Source: Pseudomonas viridiflava
Lineage (GTDB): Bacteria; Pseudomonadota; Gammaproteobacteria; Pseudomonadales; Pseudomonadaceae
NCBI RefSeq assembly: GCF_900582625.1
Contig: NZ_UTIQ01000001.1
Span: forward strand, 310,001-374,000
DNA: 64,000 nt
Direction: 5' to 3'
The notes under the pieces were generated by a model, which worked only from the letters and a program-made list of their open reading frames with translations, did not search any database and had not been told where the DNA came from. The position numbers were made by a program, and so were the translations under genes. Below, one piece after another: positions 8,485 through 16,907 of this stretch; positions within the stretch are counted from its first letter, which is position 1; each line of letters opens with the position of its first letter.

Positions 8485-9516
8485 ATGAAGGCGCTGAAGT
8501 TGCTCGTGGGTTCGCTCGTTGTCATTTCGCTTACCGGCGCCGTTACCCCGCCGGCCACCTTGGCCCCGTTGCCGTCCGCGCAAGACCTGCGCCAGCAGCT
8601 GCAAGATCTCAAGCCGGGCCAGTTTCTGTGGTATCCGCAGGTATCACCGCAAGGGCCGGTGACGGTGGTGGTCAGCCTCACCGAACAGCGTGCGTACGTG
8701 TACCGCAACGGCATTGCCATCGGCGTCAGCACGGTCAGCAGCGGCAAGAAGGGCCGCGAAACGCCAACCGGTGTATTCAGCATTTTGCAGAAAAGCGTCG
8801 AGCATAAATCCGACCTCTACAACGACGCGCCCATGCCGTATATGCAGCGCCTGACGTGGGACGGCGTGGCGTTGCACGCCGGCCATTTGCCGGGCTATCC
8901 GGCCTCCCACGGCTGCGTGCGCCTGCCCATGGAGTTCGCCAAAAAGCTGTTCGAAACCACGGGGTTCAGCTCCACCACCGTGATTGTTTCCGACGCCCAC
9001 AGCGCGCCGGTCGAGGTGTATCACCCCGGCTTGCTGGCGCCGACCGTGAGCGCCGGCAAACCGGTGGCGACCGCCGTGTTGAGTGGCGACACCTTCTGGA
9101 ATGACCCTGGCGTCAGCGCCGGGCCGCTGTCGGTGTTGATCAGCCGCGCTGACCTGCGCGCCTATGTATTCCGCGGCGGCCAATTGGTGGGCAGCGCGCC
9201 GGTGCTGTCGCTAGACAGTAACGAGCAGCACCGTGGCATGGCGGTTTTTTCGCTGCTGGAAAAGCCTTCCACCAACGAACTGCTGCCGCCGCAACCGCTG
9301 CATTGGTCGGCTGTGCAAGTGACCAATCCGGAATACGGCAACTCCCCGCGCGACCAACTGGGCTCGCTCAGCGTCGACCCGCAGTTCCTCAAAAACCTGC
9401 ACGCCGCCATGGACATCGGCAGCACGCTGGTGATCACCGATCTGGCCTCCACCTCGCAAACGCGCAACAACGGCAACTTCACCGTGATCACCACCGACGC
9501 CGAAAAAAGCCCGTAA
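8485..9516 (+). CDS. L,D-transpeptidase (YkuD domain), exported
   Basis: Probable cell-envelope L,D-transpeptidase acting on peptidoglycan stem peptides in the periplasm. The N terminus (MKALKLLVGSLVVISLTGAV) is a signal peptide. The YkuD domain (~50-175) carries the LHAGHLPG and SHGCVRLP motifs with nucleophile Cys144. Residues ~190-343 form a second, YkuD-like half that lacks the HGC motif and may be a degenerate duplicate (SVLISRADLRAYVFRGGQLVGSAPVLS mirrors VVVSLTEQRAYVYRNGIAIGVSTVS). The ATG at 8485 is preferred over 8461 because GGAGG lies 7 bases upstream and it gives a clean signal peptide. The gene is followed by another YkuD-fold gene. Confidence 0.87.
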   Translation: MKALKLLVGSLVVISLTGAVTPPATLAPLPSAQDLRQQLQDLKPGQFLWYPQVSPQGPVTVVVSLTEQRAYVYRNGIAIGVSTVSSGKKGRETPTGVFSILQKSVEHKSDLYNDAPMPYMQRLTWDGVALHAGHLPGYPASHGCVRLPMEFAKKLFETTGFSSTTVIVSDAHSAPVEVYHPGLLAPTVSAGKPVATAVLSGDTFWNDPGVSAGPLSVLISRADLRAYVFRGGQLVGSAPVLSLDSNEQHRGMAVFSLLEKPSTNELLPPQPLHWSAVQVTNPEYGNSPRDQLGSLSVDPQFLKNLHAAMDIGSTLVITDLASTSQTRNNGNFTVITTDAEKSP

Positions 9517-9528
9517 CCGCTGGTCAAA

Positions 9529-9554
9529 AAATGATCGGAAGGCTTCGATCATTT
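9529..9554 (+). terminator. Hairpin between the two L,D-transpeptidase genes
   Basis: Perfect 9-bp arms AAATGATCG / CGATCATTT with an 8-bp loop, 13 bp after the stop. There is no long T run, so it may be a processing or attenuation hairpin and not a strong terminator. Confidence 0.4.
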
Positions 9555-9597
9555 GTGCACAATGCGCCCGCACTCGAACTCAAACAGGGCCATTTGA

Positions 9598-10320
9598 TTG
9601 TTCACTCGACTTCTTTGGGGACGCGCTATTCAGCGCTGCGCGGGCGTTATCGGCCTGCTCGCACTCACCAGCGGTTTCGCTGCCCAGGCGCAAACCTTGC
9701 CCAGCGCCACCGACCTCCAGCGACTCGCGCCCAGCGCCAGCCTGAGCGCCTTAAAGCTCGCGCTCACCGCCTACCAGTGCGCCAGCCAGACCGACCCGGA
9801 CAAACTGCTGACCGTCATCGACTACTCCAAACCCTCACGCGACAAGCGCCTATGGGTGTTCGACCTCAAGCATAAAAAGCTGCTGTTCGAGGAATGGGTC
9901 GCCCACGGCAAAAACAGCGGCGCCGACTTCGCCACCTCGTTTTCCAACGTGCCCAACAGCTACCAAAGCTCTATCGGCCTGTACCAAACCGGCGTCACCT
10001 ACAGCGGCAAACACGGTCGCTCGTTGCGGCTGGTCGGCCTGGAACCGGGCTTCAACGACAACAGTCAATCGCGCGCCATCGTCATGCATGCCGCTGCGTA
10101 TGCCGACCCGAAAGTGGTGCCAGGTCTTGGCCGGCTCGGTCGCAGCCAGGGCTGCCCCGCCGTACGCCCAGCCATTGCCGGCAAACTGATCGACACCCTG
10201 AAAACCGGCAGCTACGTATTCGCCTACTACCCGCAGAAAAAATGGCTCGACACCTCGCGCTACCTCGGCGCGCAAAGCTGCCCGAGCACCGGCGAAACGC
10301 TGGCCGTCGTACAAAAGTGA
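9598..10320 (+). CDS. Exported YkuD_2-type murein L,D-transpeptidase family protein
   Basis: A 240-residue exported protein of the second L,D-transpeptidase catalytic family (PF13645-like). A hydrophobic leader (IGLLALTSGFAAQAQ, ~18-31) precedes the core WVFDLKHKKLLFEEWVAHGKNSG. Further on are IVMHAAAYADP, with the likely catalytic His, and SQGCPAV, with Cys186. The apparent start is TTG at 9598 with a modest AGGG upstream; no ATG gives the leader. It lies 81 bp after the first transpeptidase and probably shares its transcript. The substrate and the direction of reaction (cross-linking or trimming) cannot be told. Confidence 0.82.
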   Translation: MFTRLLWGRAIQRCAGVIGLLALTSGFAAQAQTLPSATDLQRLAPSASLSALKLALTAYQCASQTDPDKLLTVIDYSKPSRDKRLWVFDLKHKKLLFEEWVAHGKNSGADFATSFSNVPNSYQSSIGLYQTGVTYSGKHGRSLRLVGLEPGFNDNSQSRAIVMHAAAYADPKVVPGLGRLGRSQGCPAVRPAIAGKLIDTLKTGSYVFAYYPQKKWLDTSRYLGAQSCPSTGETLAVVQK

Positions 10321-10738
10321 GCGCGCGTGACCGGCAGGCGAAACCGGTCACTCATCGGACAGCCCGTGCCAGAGCAGCTTAATTACCAAAAAAGCCCCGC
10401 CGTGCGCTTGCAGTGGTAAACGGCGGCTGCTTAAATCGAGTCACAAGGTCAGAGCGTGACTTATCAGTCACCACGACCATCTAAGCACGTCCCCGGTTAC
10501 TGACGCCCTGCGTCAATTGGATTCCTGCCTGGTTCACCCCGCCTTCTCGCACGCGCTCCCCGCGCCGTGCAGCAGCTGTGTTGTTCGATCCTAACCGCTT
10601 TAAAAACAATAACTTACTTATTTTCATGGCTGACATTCAGTTGTCATGTCCAGGCGTTTTGCTGTCTGCCCAACACGGCTCTTTTTAGCGGCTACCCCGC
10701 TTACCGGAGCACCACCTTGCGCCAAGGAGGAAAACGAC
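10321..10738. other. 418-bp gap upstream of phaG
   Basis: No gene was recognised. A TGACCGG/CCGGTCA hairpin lies at ~10327-10350, just after the transpeptidase stop. A CCGCCGT...ACGGCGG stem at ~10399-10431 has a T run only when read on the minus strand. The stretch from ~10590 to 10660 is locally AT-rich and is the likely promoter region of phaG. No convincing sigma-54 (TGGCAC-N5-TTGC) or AlgU box was found by eye. Confidence 0.5.
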
Positions 10739-11611
10739 ATGAGGCCAGAAACCGCCGTCGTTCATGCAAACAGCCACAACGTACACACCGAGTACTACGC
10801 CAACCCGGCGGCGCGTAAAACCGTCATCCTGGTTAATGGCTCGTTGGCCACCACCGCCTCGTTCGCGCACACGCTCAAATACCTGACGCCGCAATTCAAC
10901 GTCGTCTGCTACGACCAGCCGTATGCCGGCCAATCGAAACCGCACAACGCCCACGTGCACCCCATCAGCAAAGAAGACGAAGCCGAAATTCTGCTCGAGC
11001 TGATCGAACACTTCGACGCCGACTACGTGTCTTCCTTCTCGTGGGGTGGCGTGGCCGCGCTGCTGGCCCTGGCGCAGCGGCCCAAACGTATCGAGAAAGC
11101 AGTGATCAACTCCTTCTCGCCGCTGCTGAACGAGCCGATGCTCGACTACCTCGAAAAAGGCCTGTTCTACCTGCACACCATGGACCGCGAGAACATGGGG
11201 CACCTGGTCAACGAAACCATCGGCAAACACCTGCCCTCGCTGTTCAAACGCTACAACCACCGGCACATCAGCAACCTGCACGACCACGAATACCGGCAGA
11301 TGTACGCGCACATCCATAAAGTGCTGCACCTCGACACGCACTGCCAAATGGCCTGCCTGCACAGCATCGACACGCCGCTGCTATTCATCAACGGCGAGCA
11401 CGACGAATACACCACCGCCGCCGACGCGCGCCTGTTCGGCAATCACCTCAACGACTGCCAATTCACCACCGTGACCAACGCCGGCCACTTCCTCGACATG
11501 GAACACAAAGGCGCCTGGCAACAAACCCAAACCGCCATGCTCGGGTTCCTGCAAACCGGCCAACAACGCCGCGTCCCGACGTACGAGGTCACGACCGCCA
11601 TCGCCGTGTAA
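10739..11611 (+). CDS. phaG: PhaG-type 3-hydroxyacyl-ACP acyltransferase/thioesterase
   Basis: Takes 3-hydroxyacyl chains from fatty acid synthesis (ACP) towards polyhydroxyalkanoate monomers in the cytoplasm. Alpha/beta hydrolase fold, 290 residues. The N-terminal MRPE, NGSLATTASF, DQPYAGQSKPHN, ISKEDEAEILLELIEHF and IGKHLPSLFKRYNHRH match my memory of Pseudomonas putida PhaG much more closely than P. aeruginosa RhlA. The nucleophile elbow is SFSWGG with Ser101; GEHDEYTT and AGHFLDME supply the acid and His. The start at 10739 has a strong AAGGAGG site; an earlier ATG at 10646 lacks one. No alkK or rhlB partner is adjacent, so the RhlA-like alternative (HAA lipid synthesis) is not fully excluded. 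Confidence 0.87.
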   Translation: MRPETAVVHANSHNVHTEYYANPAARKTVILVNGSLATTASFAHTLKYLTPQFNVVCYDQPYAGQSKPHNAHVHPISKEDEAEILLELIEHFDADYVSSFSWGGVAALLALAQRPKRIEKAVINSFSPLLNEPMLDYLEKGLFYLHTMDRENMGHLVNETIGKHLPSLFKRYNHRHISNLHDHEYRQMYAHIHKVLHLDTHCQMACLHSIDTPLLFINGEHDEYTTAADARLFGNHLNDCQFTTVTNAGHFLDMEHKGAWQQTQTAMLGFLQTGQQRRVPTYEVTTAIAV

Positions 11612-11621
11612 CCCACGTAGG

Positions 11622-11677
11622 AAAAAGCCCGCCCACCGCGAAAAACATCGCCCTGTTTATCGCGGCGGGCTTCATTT
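11622..11677 (+). terminator. Probable terminator after phaG
   Basis: AAGCCCGCC (11625-11633) pairs with GGCGGGCTT (11664-11672), enclosing a partly paired loop and followed by CATTTCC. It lies 13 bp after the phaG stop. The T-rich tail is short. Confidence 0.55.
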
Positions 11678-11712
11678 CCTAGGCGGCTTCTGGTACAAAG
11701 TCCCCCGCAAAA

Positions 11713-11786
11713 GCGGGTGTCGTATAATGGCATTACTCCAGCTTCCCAAGCTGATAACGAGGGTTCGATTCCCTTCACCCGCTCCA
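11713..11786 (+). tRNA. tRNA-Gly (anticodon CCC)
   Basis: A 74-nt cloverleaf with acceptor arms GCGGGTG/CACCCGC, anticodon stem-loop GAGC-like ending AGCTTCCCAAGCT (anticodon CCC), T-arm GAGGGTTCGATTCCCTT and an encoded 3' CCA. It closely resembles E. coli tRNA-Gly(CCC). A TACAAA at 11694-11699 could be its -10 element. Confidence 0.95.
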
Positions 11787-11800
11787 GAATTCGAAATACA

Positions 11801-11829
11801 AAAAAGCCCCGCTGATGCGGGGCTTTTTG
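11801..11829 (+). terminator. Rho-independent terminator of tRNA-Gly (bidirectional)
   Basis: AAAAAGCCCCGC-TGAT-GCGGGGCTTTTT: a 7-bp GC stem (11806-11812 with 11817-11823) flanked by A and T runs, 15 bp after the tRNA. It can also terminate the minus-strand membrane protein gene that ends at 11868. Confidence 0.9.
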
Positions 11830-11867
11830 TTTCTCGCGTTTCCGACTTCGACCAAGCCGTTCGGCTA

Positions 11868-12170
11868 CTAGGTTCGAGTGCTTACCTCTTCGCTCGCTTT
11901 CGAGATGTTGAACTCACAGCCATTCACGCCCCAAGCAAAAATGAGTTTCGCCGCTAGCGCCGCGCAAACGACGAACACGACAACGTTCGCAACGGGGATT
12001 AGCAAAACGGAAACGTTTCCGACGTTGATAAGGAACATGGCGAGCGGCAGGTTCACGAAGAGCAGCGGGATGATGCTCAACAACAGCGTCAATCCGAAAA
12101 ACTTTAACGCAAACTTTAGGGCAAACCCGAAGCTAGCCTCGGGTCGCTTGATAGCTGATGTACTTTCCAT
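11868..12170 (-). CDS. Small membrane protein of unknown function
   Basis: I do not recognise this protein. About 100 residues with two predicted membrane segments (FFGLTLLLSIIPLLFVNLPLAMFLI and VSVLLIPVANVVVFVVCAALAAKLIFAW) and a short polar tail. Base composition is visibly more AT-rich than its neighbours, and it sits between a tRNA and a regulator, which could mean recent acquisition. I chose the ATG at 12170; a GTG at 12242 overlaps the stop of the upstream gene as GTGA and would add 24 residues, but a TATAAT lies inside that extension. No conserved motif was seen. Confidence 0.6.
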   Translation of the reverse strand: MESTSAIKRPEASFGFALKFALKFFGLTLLLSIIPLLFVNLPLAMFLINVGNVSVLLIPVANVVVFVVCAALAAKLIFAWGVNGCEFNISKASEEVSTRT

Positions 12171-12209
12171 GTCTGAGATCCCTGACAAAACCACGTTAAA
12201 AACCCGCGG

Positions 12210-12215
12210 ATTATA
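12210..12215 (-). promoter_or_regulatory. Possible -10 box for the small membrane protein
   Basis: A consensus TATAAT on the minus strand, 40 nt upstream of the ATG at 12170. The -35 region is poor. Confidence 0.35.
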
Positions 12216-12238
12216 TGCGCTAGATGCTCGAATTTGCT

Positions 12239-13246
12239 TCACACCAACCGCTTCTCCTTAGAAGGCCGATACCCGTAATACGAGCTGTAACAGCGGCTGA
12301 AATGACTCCCCGTCACAAACCCGCACGCCAGCGCCACCTCGGCCACCGACAGCTTGGTGTGTTGCAACAGCCGCCGTGCTTCGGTGATGCGCAGTTCCAG
12401 GTAGTAGCGCTGTGGCGTGGTGCCGAGTTGTTCGCGGAACAGGCGTTCGACTTGGCGCCGGGAGCGGCCGACGTAGTCGGCGAGTTGGTCGAGTTCGAGC
12501 AGTTCTTCCAGGTTGGCTTCCATTAGCTGCACCACTTCGCGGGTGGGGTCGCTGATTTTCAGTAGGGATTTGGGGTTGACCCGACGATAGCGGGAGGCTT
12601 CGAAGGCGAGGATGTCTTCGATGCCGTCGACCAGTGCGCGGGTGTGCAGTTGTTTGATCCATTCCAGTATCAGCGTTGGCGCGCCAGAGGCGGATGAGGC
12701 GGTCAGGCGGTCGCGGTCGATGACGTAGGGCTCGCTGGTGACTTCGGCTCGTTTCGCGACTTCGGCCAGGGCGGAGCGGTGTTCGGGGTGAATGGCGCAG
12801 CGGTAGCCGTTGAGCAAGCCGGCGTTGCCGAGAAACCAGGCGCCGTTCCATAGGCCGCCGAGGGGAATGTTCAGGGCGGCGGCGTCTTTTAATAGGCGGT
12901 TCAAGTCGGCGCTGGCGTGCAAGGCGGTGCGGTAGCCGCCGCAGACCACCAGCAAGTCGAGGCTATTCAGGCAGGCGTGGTTGAAGATGGCGTCAGGGCG
13001 AATGACAAGGCCCAGGTCGCTGATCACTTCGTTGCCGTCGAGGCTGAAGTGGCGCACGGCGAACAGGCCGCTTTGCAGCAAGTTGGCGGTCACCAGGCTG
13101 TCGAGGGCTTGGGTGAAGGCCGGCAGGGAGAAGTGTTCGAGTAGCAGGAAGCCGACGCGGGTTTGCTTGCTCGCGGGCGTTTTCTCGTCGTCGAGGTAGC
13201 GGTAGTTTTTGTTTTTCATCACGTCACTGAAGGTTCGACGTTGCAT
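12239..13246 (-). CDS. GlxA/AraC-family transcriptional regulator with DJ-1/PfpI-like domain
   Basis: Probable DNA-binding activator. Residues ~22-190 resemble a DJ-1/PfpI amidotransferase-like sensing domain (VGFLLLEHFSLPAFTQALDSL..., VVCGGYRT, GGLWNGAWFLGNAGLLNG). The C-terminal ~100 residues are an AraC-type double helix-turn-helix (LADYVGRSRRQVERLFREQLGTTP and SVAEVALACGFVTGSHFSRCY). This architecture is that of GbdR, CdhR and ArgR-like regulators in Pseudomonas, which sense quaternary amines or amino acids. The effector here is unknown, and no catabolic genes are adjacent. The start at 13246 has GAGG about 10 bases upstream; ATG 13219 has no ribosome site. It diverges from the LysR gene across 137 bp. 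Confidence 0.85.
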   Translation of the reverse strand: MQRRTFSDVMKNKNYRYLDDEKTPASKQTRVGFLLLEHFSLPAFTQALDSLVTANLLQSGLFAVRHFSLDGNEVISDLGLVIRPDAIFNHACLNSLDLLVVCGGYRTALHASADLNRLLKDAAALNIPLGGLWNGAWFLGNAGLLNGYRCAIHPEHRSALAEVAKRAEVTSEPYVIDRDRLTASSASGAPTLILEWIKQLHTRALVDGIEDILAFEASRYRRVNPKSLLKISDPTREVVQLMEANLEELLELDQLADYVGRSRRQVERLFREQLGTTPQRYYLELRITEARRLLQHTKLSVAEVALACGFVTGSHFSRCYSSYYGYRPSKEKRLV

Positions 13247-13383
13247 GCCAGGTGCCTCGTTGGTCGTGCCTTTGCCTATGGTCGCGCAGTACGCGACGCC
13301 GGCCATTCCTACAAACGACATCCGGGCAGCTCTGTTGCGCACAGCTGGCATAATCGGCGGCAACTCATAGCGGGAATATATAA

Positions 13384-14277
13384 ATGGCCACTGAGAGCTA
13401 CGACCAGATCGCGCTGTTTGCGGTGGTGGCGCAGGAGCGCAGTTTTACCCGCGCGGCGGCCCAGCTGGGTATGTCGCAGCCGGCGCTGAGTCGGGCCATG
13501 CGCCAGTTGGAAGAGCGCTTGGGCGTGCGCTTGTTGGCGCGCACCACGCGCAGTGTGTCGCCCACTGAAGCGGGTGAGCATTTGCTGCGCGTGGTCGCGC
13601 CAAGGTTCGAGGAGATCAATGAGGAGCTTGCGCTGCTCAGCGAGTTCCGCGACAAGCCGGCCGGCACCTTACGCATTACGGCGGGCGAACATTCGGCCAA
13701 CACGGTGCTGCAACCGATGCTGGCCAAGCTGCTGCCAGACCATCCGGATCTAAACGTCGAGATCATCGTCGACTACGGCCTGACCGACATCGTCGCCGAA
13801 GGCTACGACGCGGGCGTGCGCCTCGGTGAGCAGGTGGCCAAAGACATGATTGCGATGCGCATCGGCCCTGATTTTCGCTTTGCGGTTGTCGGCTCCCCTG
13901 ACTATTTCAACCGCCACCCTCGGCCGAAAGTGCCGCGCGATCTGATGCAGCACAACTGCATCAACATGCGCCTGCCGACCTACGGCGGCATCTTCCCGTG
14001 GGAGTTTTCGAAGAAGGGTCAGGAACTGAAAGTGCGGGTTGAAGGGCAACTGGTGTTCAACACCATCGCCTTGCGCCTGGACGCGGCGCTGCAGGGGCTG
14101 GGCCTGACGTTTATGCCCGAAGACATTCTGCGGCCGCATATCGAAGCCGGCCGCCTGGTTCAGGTGCTGGCCGACTGGTGCACGCCCTACTCCGGTTATC
14201 ACCTTTATTACCCCAGCCGCCGCCAGGCCTCGCCCGCTTTTACCCTACTGCGCGAGGCCCTGCGTTATTCGGCGTAG
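13384..14277 (+). CDS. LysR-family transcriptional regulator
   Basis: A 297-residue LysR-type regulator. An N-terminal winged helix-turn-helix (FTRAAAQLGMSQPALSRAMRQLEERLGVRLLART, ~20-55) precedes an effector-binding domain from ~90 to the end (TLRITAGEHSANTVLQPMLAKLLPDHPDLNVEI, GLGLTFMPEDILRPHI). LysR proteins usually bind near their own promoter and control a neighbouring gene. The convergent downstream gene, the cupin/CMD protein ending 3 bp away, is a plausible target, but this is inference from position only. Confidence 0.92.
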   Translation: MATESYDQIALFAVVAQERSFTRAAAQLGMSQPALSRAMRQLEERLGVRLLARTTRSVSPTEAGEHLLRVVAPRFEEINEELALLSEFRDKPAGTLRITAGEHSANTVLQPMLAKLLPDHPDLNVEIIVDYGLTDIVAEGYDAGVRLGEQVAKDMIAMRIGPDFRFAVVGSPDYFNRHPRPKVPRDLMQHNCINMRLPTYGGIFPWEFSKKGQELKVRVEGQLVFNTIALRLDAALQGLGLTFMPEDILRPHIEAGRLVQVLADWCTPYSGYHLYYPSRRQASPAFTLLREALRYSA

Positions 14278-14280
14278 GGG

Positions 14281-15432
14281 CTAACGCGTTGCGGCCAAGG
14301 CGTCGCGGGCACGTTGCGCCGCGTCAGCGTTGTGGTGGTCGGCCAGCACCTGCGCCACTTGCTGCAACTGCGCAACGGTCAAGCCAACCCGCAGGCTTGC
14401 GGCCATGTGCGCGCGCAGTTGCGACTCGGCACCCGGCGTGGCGGCGAGTGCGCCGACGGTTGCCAGCTCACGGCTCTGCCAGTCGAGGTTGTCGCGCTCG
14501 AACAGGTCGCCGAACAAATGCGTTTGCAGGAACTGATTGATCGCCGGGGCGAAATCGAACAGAGGACCCTGCACGGGCGCGCCGGCAATGTGTGTCTGGT
14601 TTGCCGTACCGGCGGCGAGCAAGGCATTGCCGGTGGGCGCTGCTCGACTCGGTTCACGACCCGGAAAGTCGGTGATGCCCCCCTGCTTGCGGGCATCGAG
14701 CACTTTCATCAGTTGCCCCAGGGCGTTGAGGCTGCGCGGGAAGCCGCTGTAGGCGTAGAGCTGCACCAGAATTTCCTTGGCTTCGCTGACGGTCAGGCCA
14801 GCATCCAGGCCTTGGTTCAGTGCAGCGTCGAGTGCGGGCATATCGCTCGCCGCCACGGCCGCCGCCATTAGCGGAATGGCTTGCTGTTTGGCCGACAGCG
14901 TTTGCGAGGTAGCTGCAGGTGTTGCCTCGGGTCGAGGCGCGGGGGATTGGCCGGCTTGGTATTGCTCGTCCGAGACCTTTTCCATCCAGTCCACCGCCTT
15001 GCCATCCACCGTGCCGGTGAGTGCCAGATGGGTCATGGGCGAGGAAGGCGCTGCGCCGTGCCAATGCTTTACGCCGGGCGGACACACCACCACATCGCCT
15101 GGGTGAATCTGCTGCACCGGCTTGCCCCATTCTTGAGTAAGGCCAATGCCTGACGTCACCAGCAAGCGTTGCCCAGCCGGATGGGTATGCCAGGCCGAGC
15201 GTGAGCCCGACTCGAAAGTGACGTAGGCGCCGGAAACTTCAATGTCATTGTCGGCTGCAAACAAGGGCTCGACGCGCACAGGACCGGTAAAGAAGTCATC
15301 CGGCCCTTTGACGGCGGCCTGCTCGCCGGCCCGGCTGATGTACTGCGCGGCGCTAATCTCGCCCGCGCCTGCCGCTGTTTCTACAAACGGGCTGGCCACA
15401 CACACGGCCAAACCTAATAGGGTTCTGTTCAT
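14281..15432 (-). CDS. Exported cupin plus carboxymuconolactone decarboxylase-like protein
   Basis: A 383-residue protein with a signal peptide (MNRTLLGLAVCVASPFVETAAGA). A cupin domain (~55-140) has the metal-type motifs SAWHTHPAGQRLLVTSGIG and PGDVVVCPPGVKHWHG. Two carboxymuconolactone decarboxylase/AhpD-like helical repeats (~175-270 and ~300-380) follow. The second, with ELATVGALAA and LRAHMAASLRVGLT, lacks the AhpD CxxC, so peroxidase activity is unlikely. The substrate is unknown. The start at 15432 gives the signal peptide; the reading from 15489 adds a 19-residue extension with no support. It converges with the LysR gene. Confidence 0.85.
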   Translation of the reverse strand: MNRTLLGLAVCVASPFVETAAGAGEISAAQYISRAGEQAAVKGPDDFFTGPVRVEPLFAADNDIEVSGAYVTFESGSRSAWHTHPAGQRLLVTSGIGLTQEWGKPVQQIHPGDVVVCPPGVKHWHGAAPSSPMTHLALTGTVDGKAVDWMEKVSDEQYQAGQSPAPRPEATPAATSQTLSAKQQAIPLMAAAVAASDMPALDAALNQGLDAGLTVSEAKEILVQLYAYSGFPRSLNALGQLMKVLDARKQGGITDFPGREPSRAAPTGNALLAAGTANQTHIAGAPVQGPLFDFAPAINQFLQTHLFGDLFERDNLDWQSRELATVGALAATPGAESQLRAHMAASLRVGLTVAQLQQVAQVLADHHNADAAQRARDALAATR

Positions 15433-15635
15433 AAGGCGCTGCCTCCACACGTAAGCGAGCAGCCACGGTAGCGCGCGTGAGTTATTCAATAAATCGCAGC
15501 CAGCACAATGCAGTCATACCCCATACACATAAATATGTACGGAGCACTCACACAATTAGTGAACCCCAGCCACGCCAGAAACCTAAGGTTGTATAAGCTG
15601 CGCGCCCTCACACCCCATTATCGCCAGGCCTCGCT

Positions 15636-16664
15636 ATGACCCACCCTCGAATCGGTTTCGCCTGCCAATACAAACACCCCGACCGCGAGTTGTCGGCGGC
15701 GGCATTGAAGCTGGTGGAAACGCCATACAACCCACGCACCACCACCCTGCGCTGGATGGAAAGCGTAGAGCCGCAGGTGGCGAGGGAAAAATTATTGGAG
15801 GTGGTGCTGCATAACCTGGCCGCGCAGCTGCGTTTGCTGGCGTACGTGGCCGAGTTGCCGCTGCCCTTGCGCATGCTGCGGTTGAGCAGCGACTTGCTGC
15901 CGTTTTATAGCCACCCGAAAGTGCACGGGTTTTATCAGGACCCGGCCATCGCGCTGCACTTGGTCGATGGCTTTGCCGCCATTGGCACGGCGGCGCGCGC
16001 GGCGAATATTCGCTTGTCGTTTCATCCCGGCCAGTACTGCGTGTTGGGCTCGGAGAATCCCGGTGTGGTGGAAAACAGCGTGGCGGAGTTCGAGTACCAC
16101 GCTGACATGATTCGCATGATGGGCTACGGCCAGCGCTTCCAAGACCTCAAGTGCAATGTGCATATCGCCGGGCGCTTGGGTGTGGAGGGCACGCGGGCGG
16201 TGTGGGCGCGGCTGTCGGAAGTGGCGCGCAATTGCATCACCTTTGAAAACGATGAAAAGACCTATGGCCTGGATGACTGCCTGAAAATAACCGACCTGGC
16301 GCCCGTGGTGCTGGACATCCACCACTGCTGGATTCACGAGAACGACTACATCGCCCCCGACGATCCTAGGGTGCAACGCGTGATCGACAGCTGGCGCGGG
16401 CTGCGCCCCACCATGCACTACTCGCAGCCGCCGGAAAGCTTGCAGGCCTTCGGGTTCGGTGCCGAGCAGAAACTGGAAATGGCGGAGCTGCTGAAGGTAG
16501 TGTCCAAGCGCGACCTGTATGCCCACAGCGACATGATGTGGAACCGCTGGACCAACGATTACGCCCTGCAGTTTCTCGACCGCTTCGACATCATGCTCGA
16601 AGCCAAAAACAAGAACCTGGCATCGCTGGCTTTCTATGACTACAGCCAGAAATCCGAAGCGTAA
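15636..16664 (+). CDS. uvsE: UV DNA damage endonuclease UvsE
   Basis: Nicks DNA immediately 5' of UV photoproducts and starts an alternative excision repair pathway. A 342-residue TIM-barrel protein with family motifs IGFACQY at the N terminus, LRLSSDLLPF, LSFHPGQYCVLGSENPGVVENSVAEFEYHADM (metal-binding His/Glu residues), CITFENDEK, VLDIHHCWIH and the closing HSDMMW. Length is typical of bacterial UVDE. The gene stands alone on the plus strand, 219 bp upstream of the KaiC-like gene; the gap holds no obvious feature. UvsE is patchily distributed in bacteria. Confidence 0.93.
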   Translation: MTHPRIGFACQYKHPDRELSAAALKLVETPYNPRTTTLRWMESVEPQVAREKLLEVVLHNLAAQLRLLAYVAELPLPLRMLRLSSDLLPFYSHPKVHGFYQDPAIALHLVDGFAAIGTAARAANIRLSFHPGQYCVLGSENPGVVENSVAEFEYHADMIRMMGYGQRFQDLKCNVHIAGRLGVEGTRAVWARLSEVARNCITFENDEKTYGLDDCLKITDLAPVVLDIHHCWIHENDYIAPDDPRVQRVIDSWRGLRPTMHYSQPPESLQAFGFGAEQKLEMAELLKVVSKRDLYAHSDMMWNRWTNDYALQFLDRFDIMLEAKNKNLASLAFYDYSQKSEA

Positions 16665-16907
16665 GCGTCCACTATCAGTGGGAATGGTCGGGCCATCGCA
16701 TTTTTCCAATCCTCAGGTCATTGGCATTGAACGTTCTCGCCGATCCCATCTCTACCGAATGGCTCATGACGCGCTGGCTGGGCTGCAGTTGATGCATCAA
16801 CGGCACGGCTAGGAATACGCGCTCAAACCGGCAACAATGCGCGCCTCATACAACCACGTTGCACGCGCATCTTTCGAAGCTGGTTGAGATCAGCAGAGGG
16901 CTTAGGT

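Noticed and set aside
10321..10738. Sigma-54 or AlgU promoter for phaG
   Set aside because: No acceptable match to either consensus was found by eye.
11787..13300. Integrated element at tRNA-Gly
   Set aside because: No integrase and no second copy of the tRNA 3' end was seen downstream by eye.
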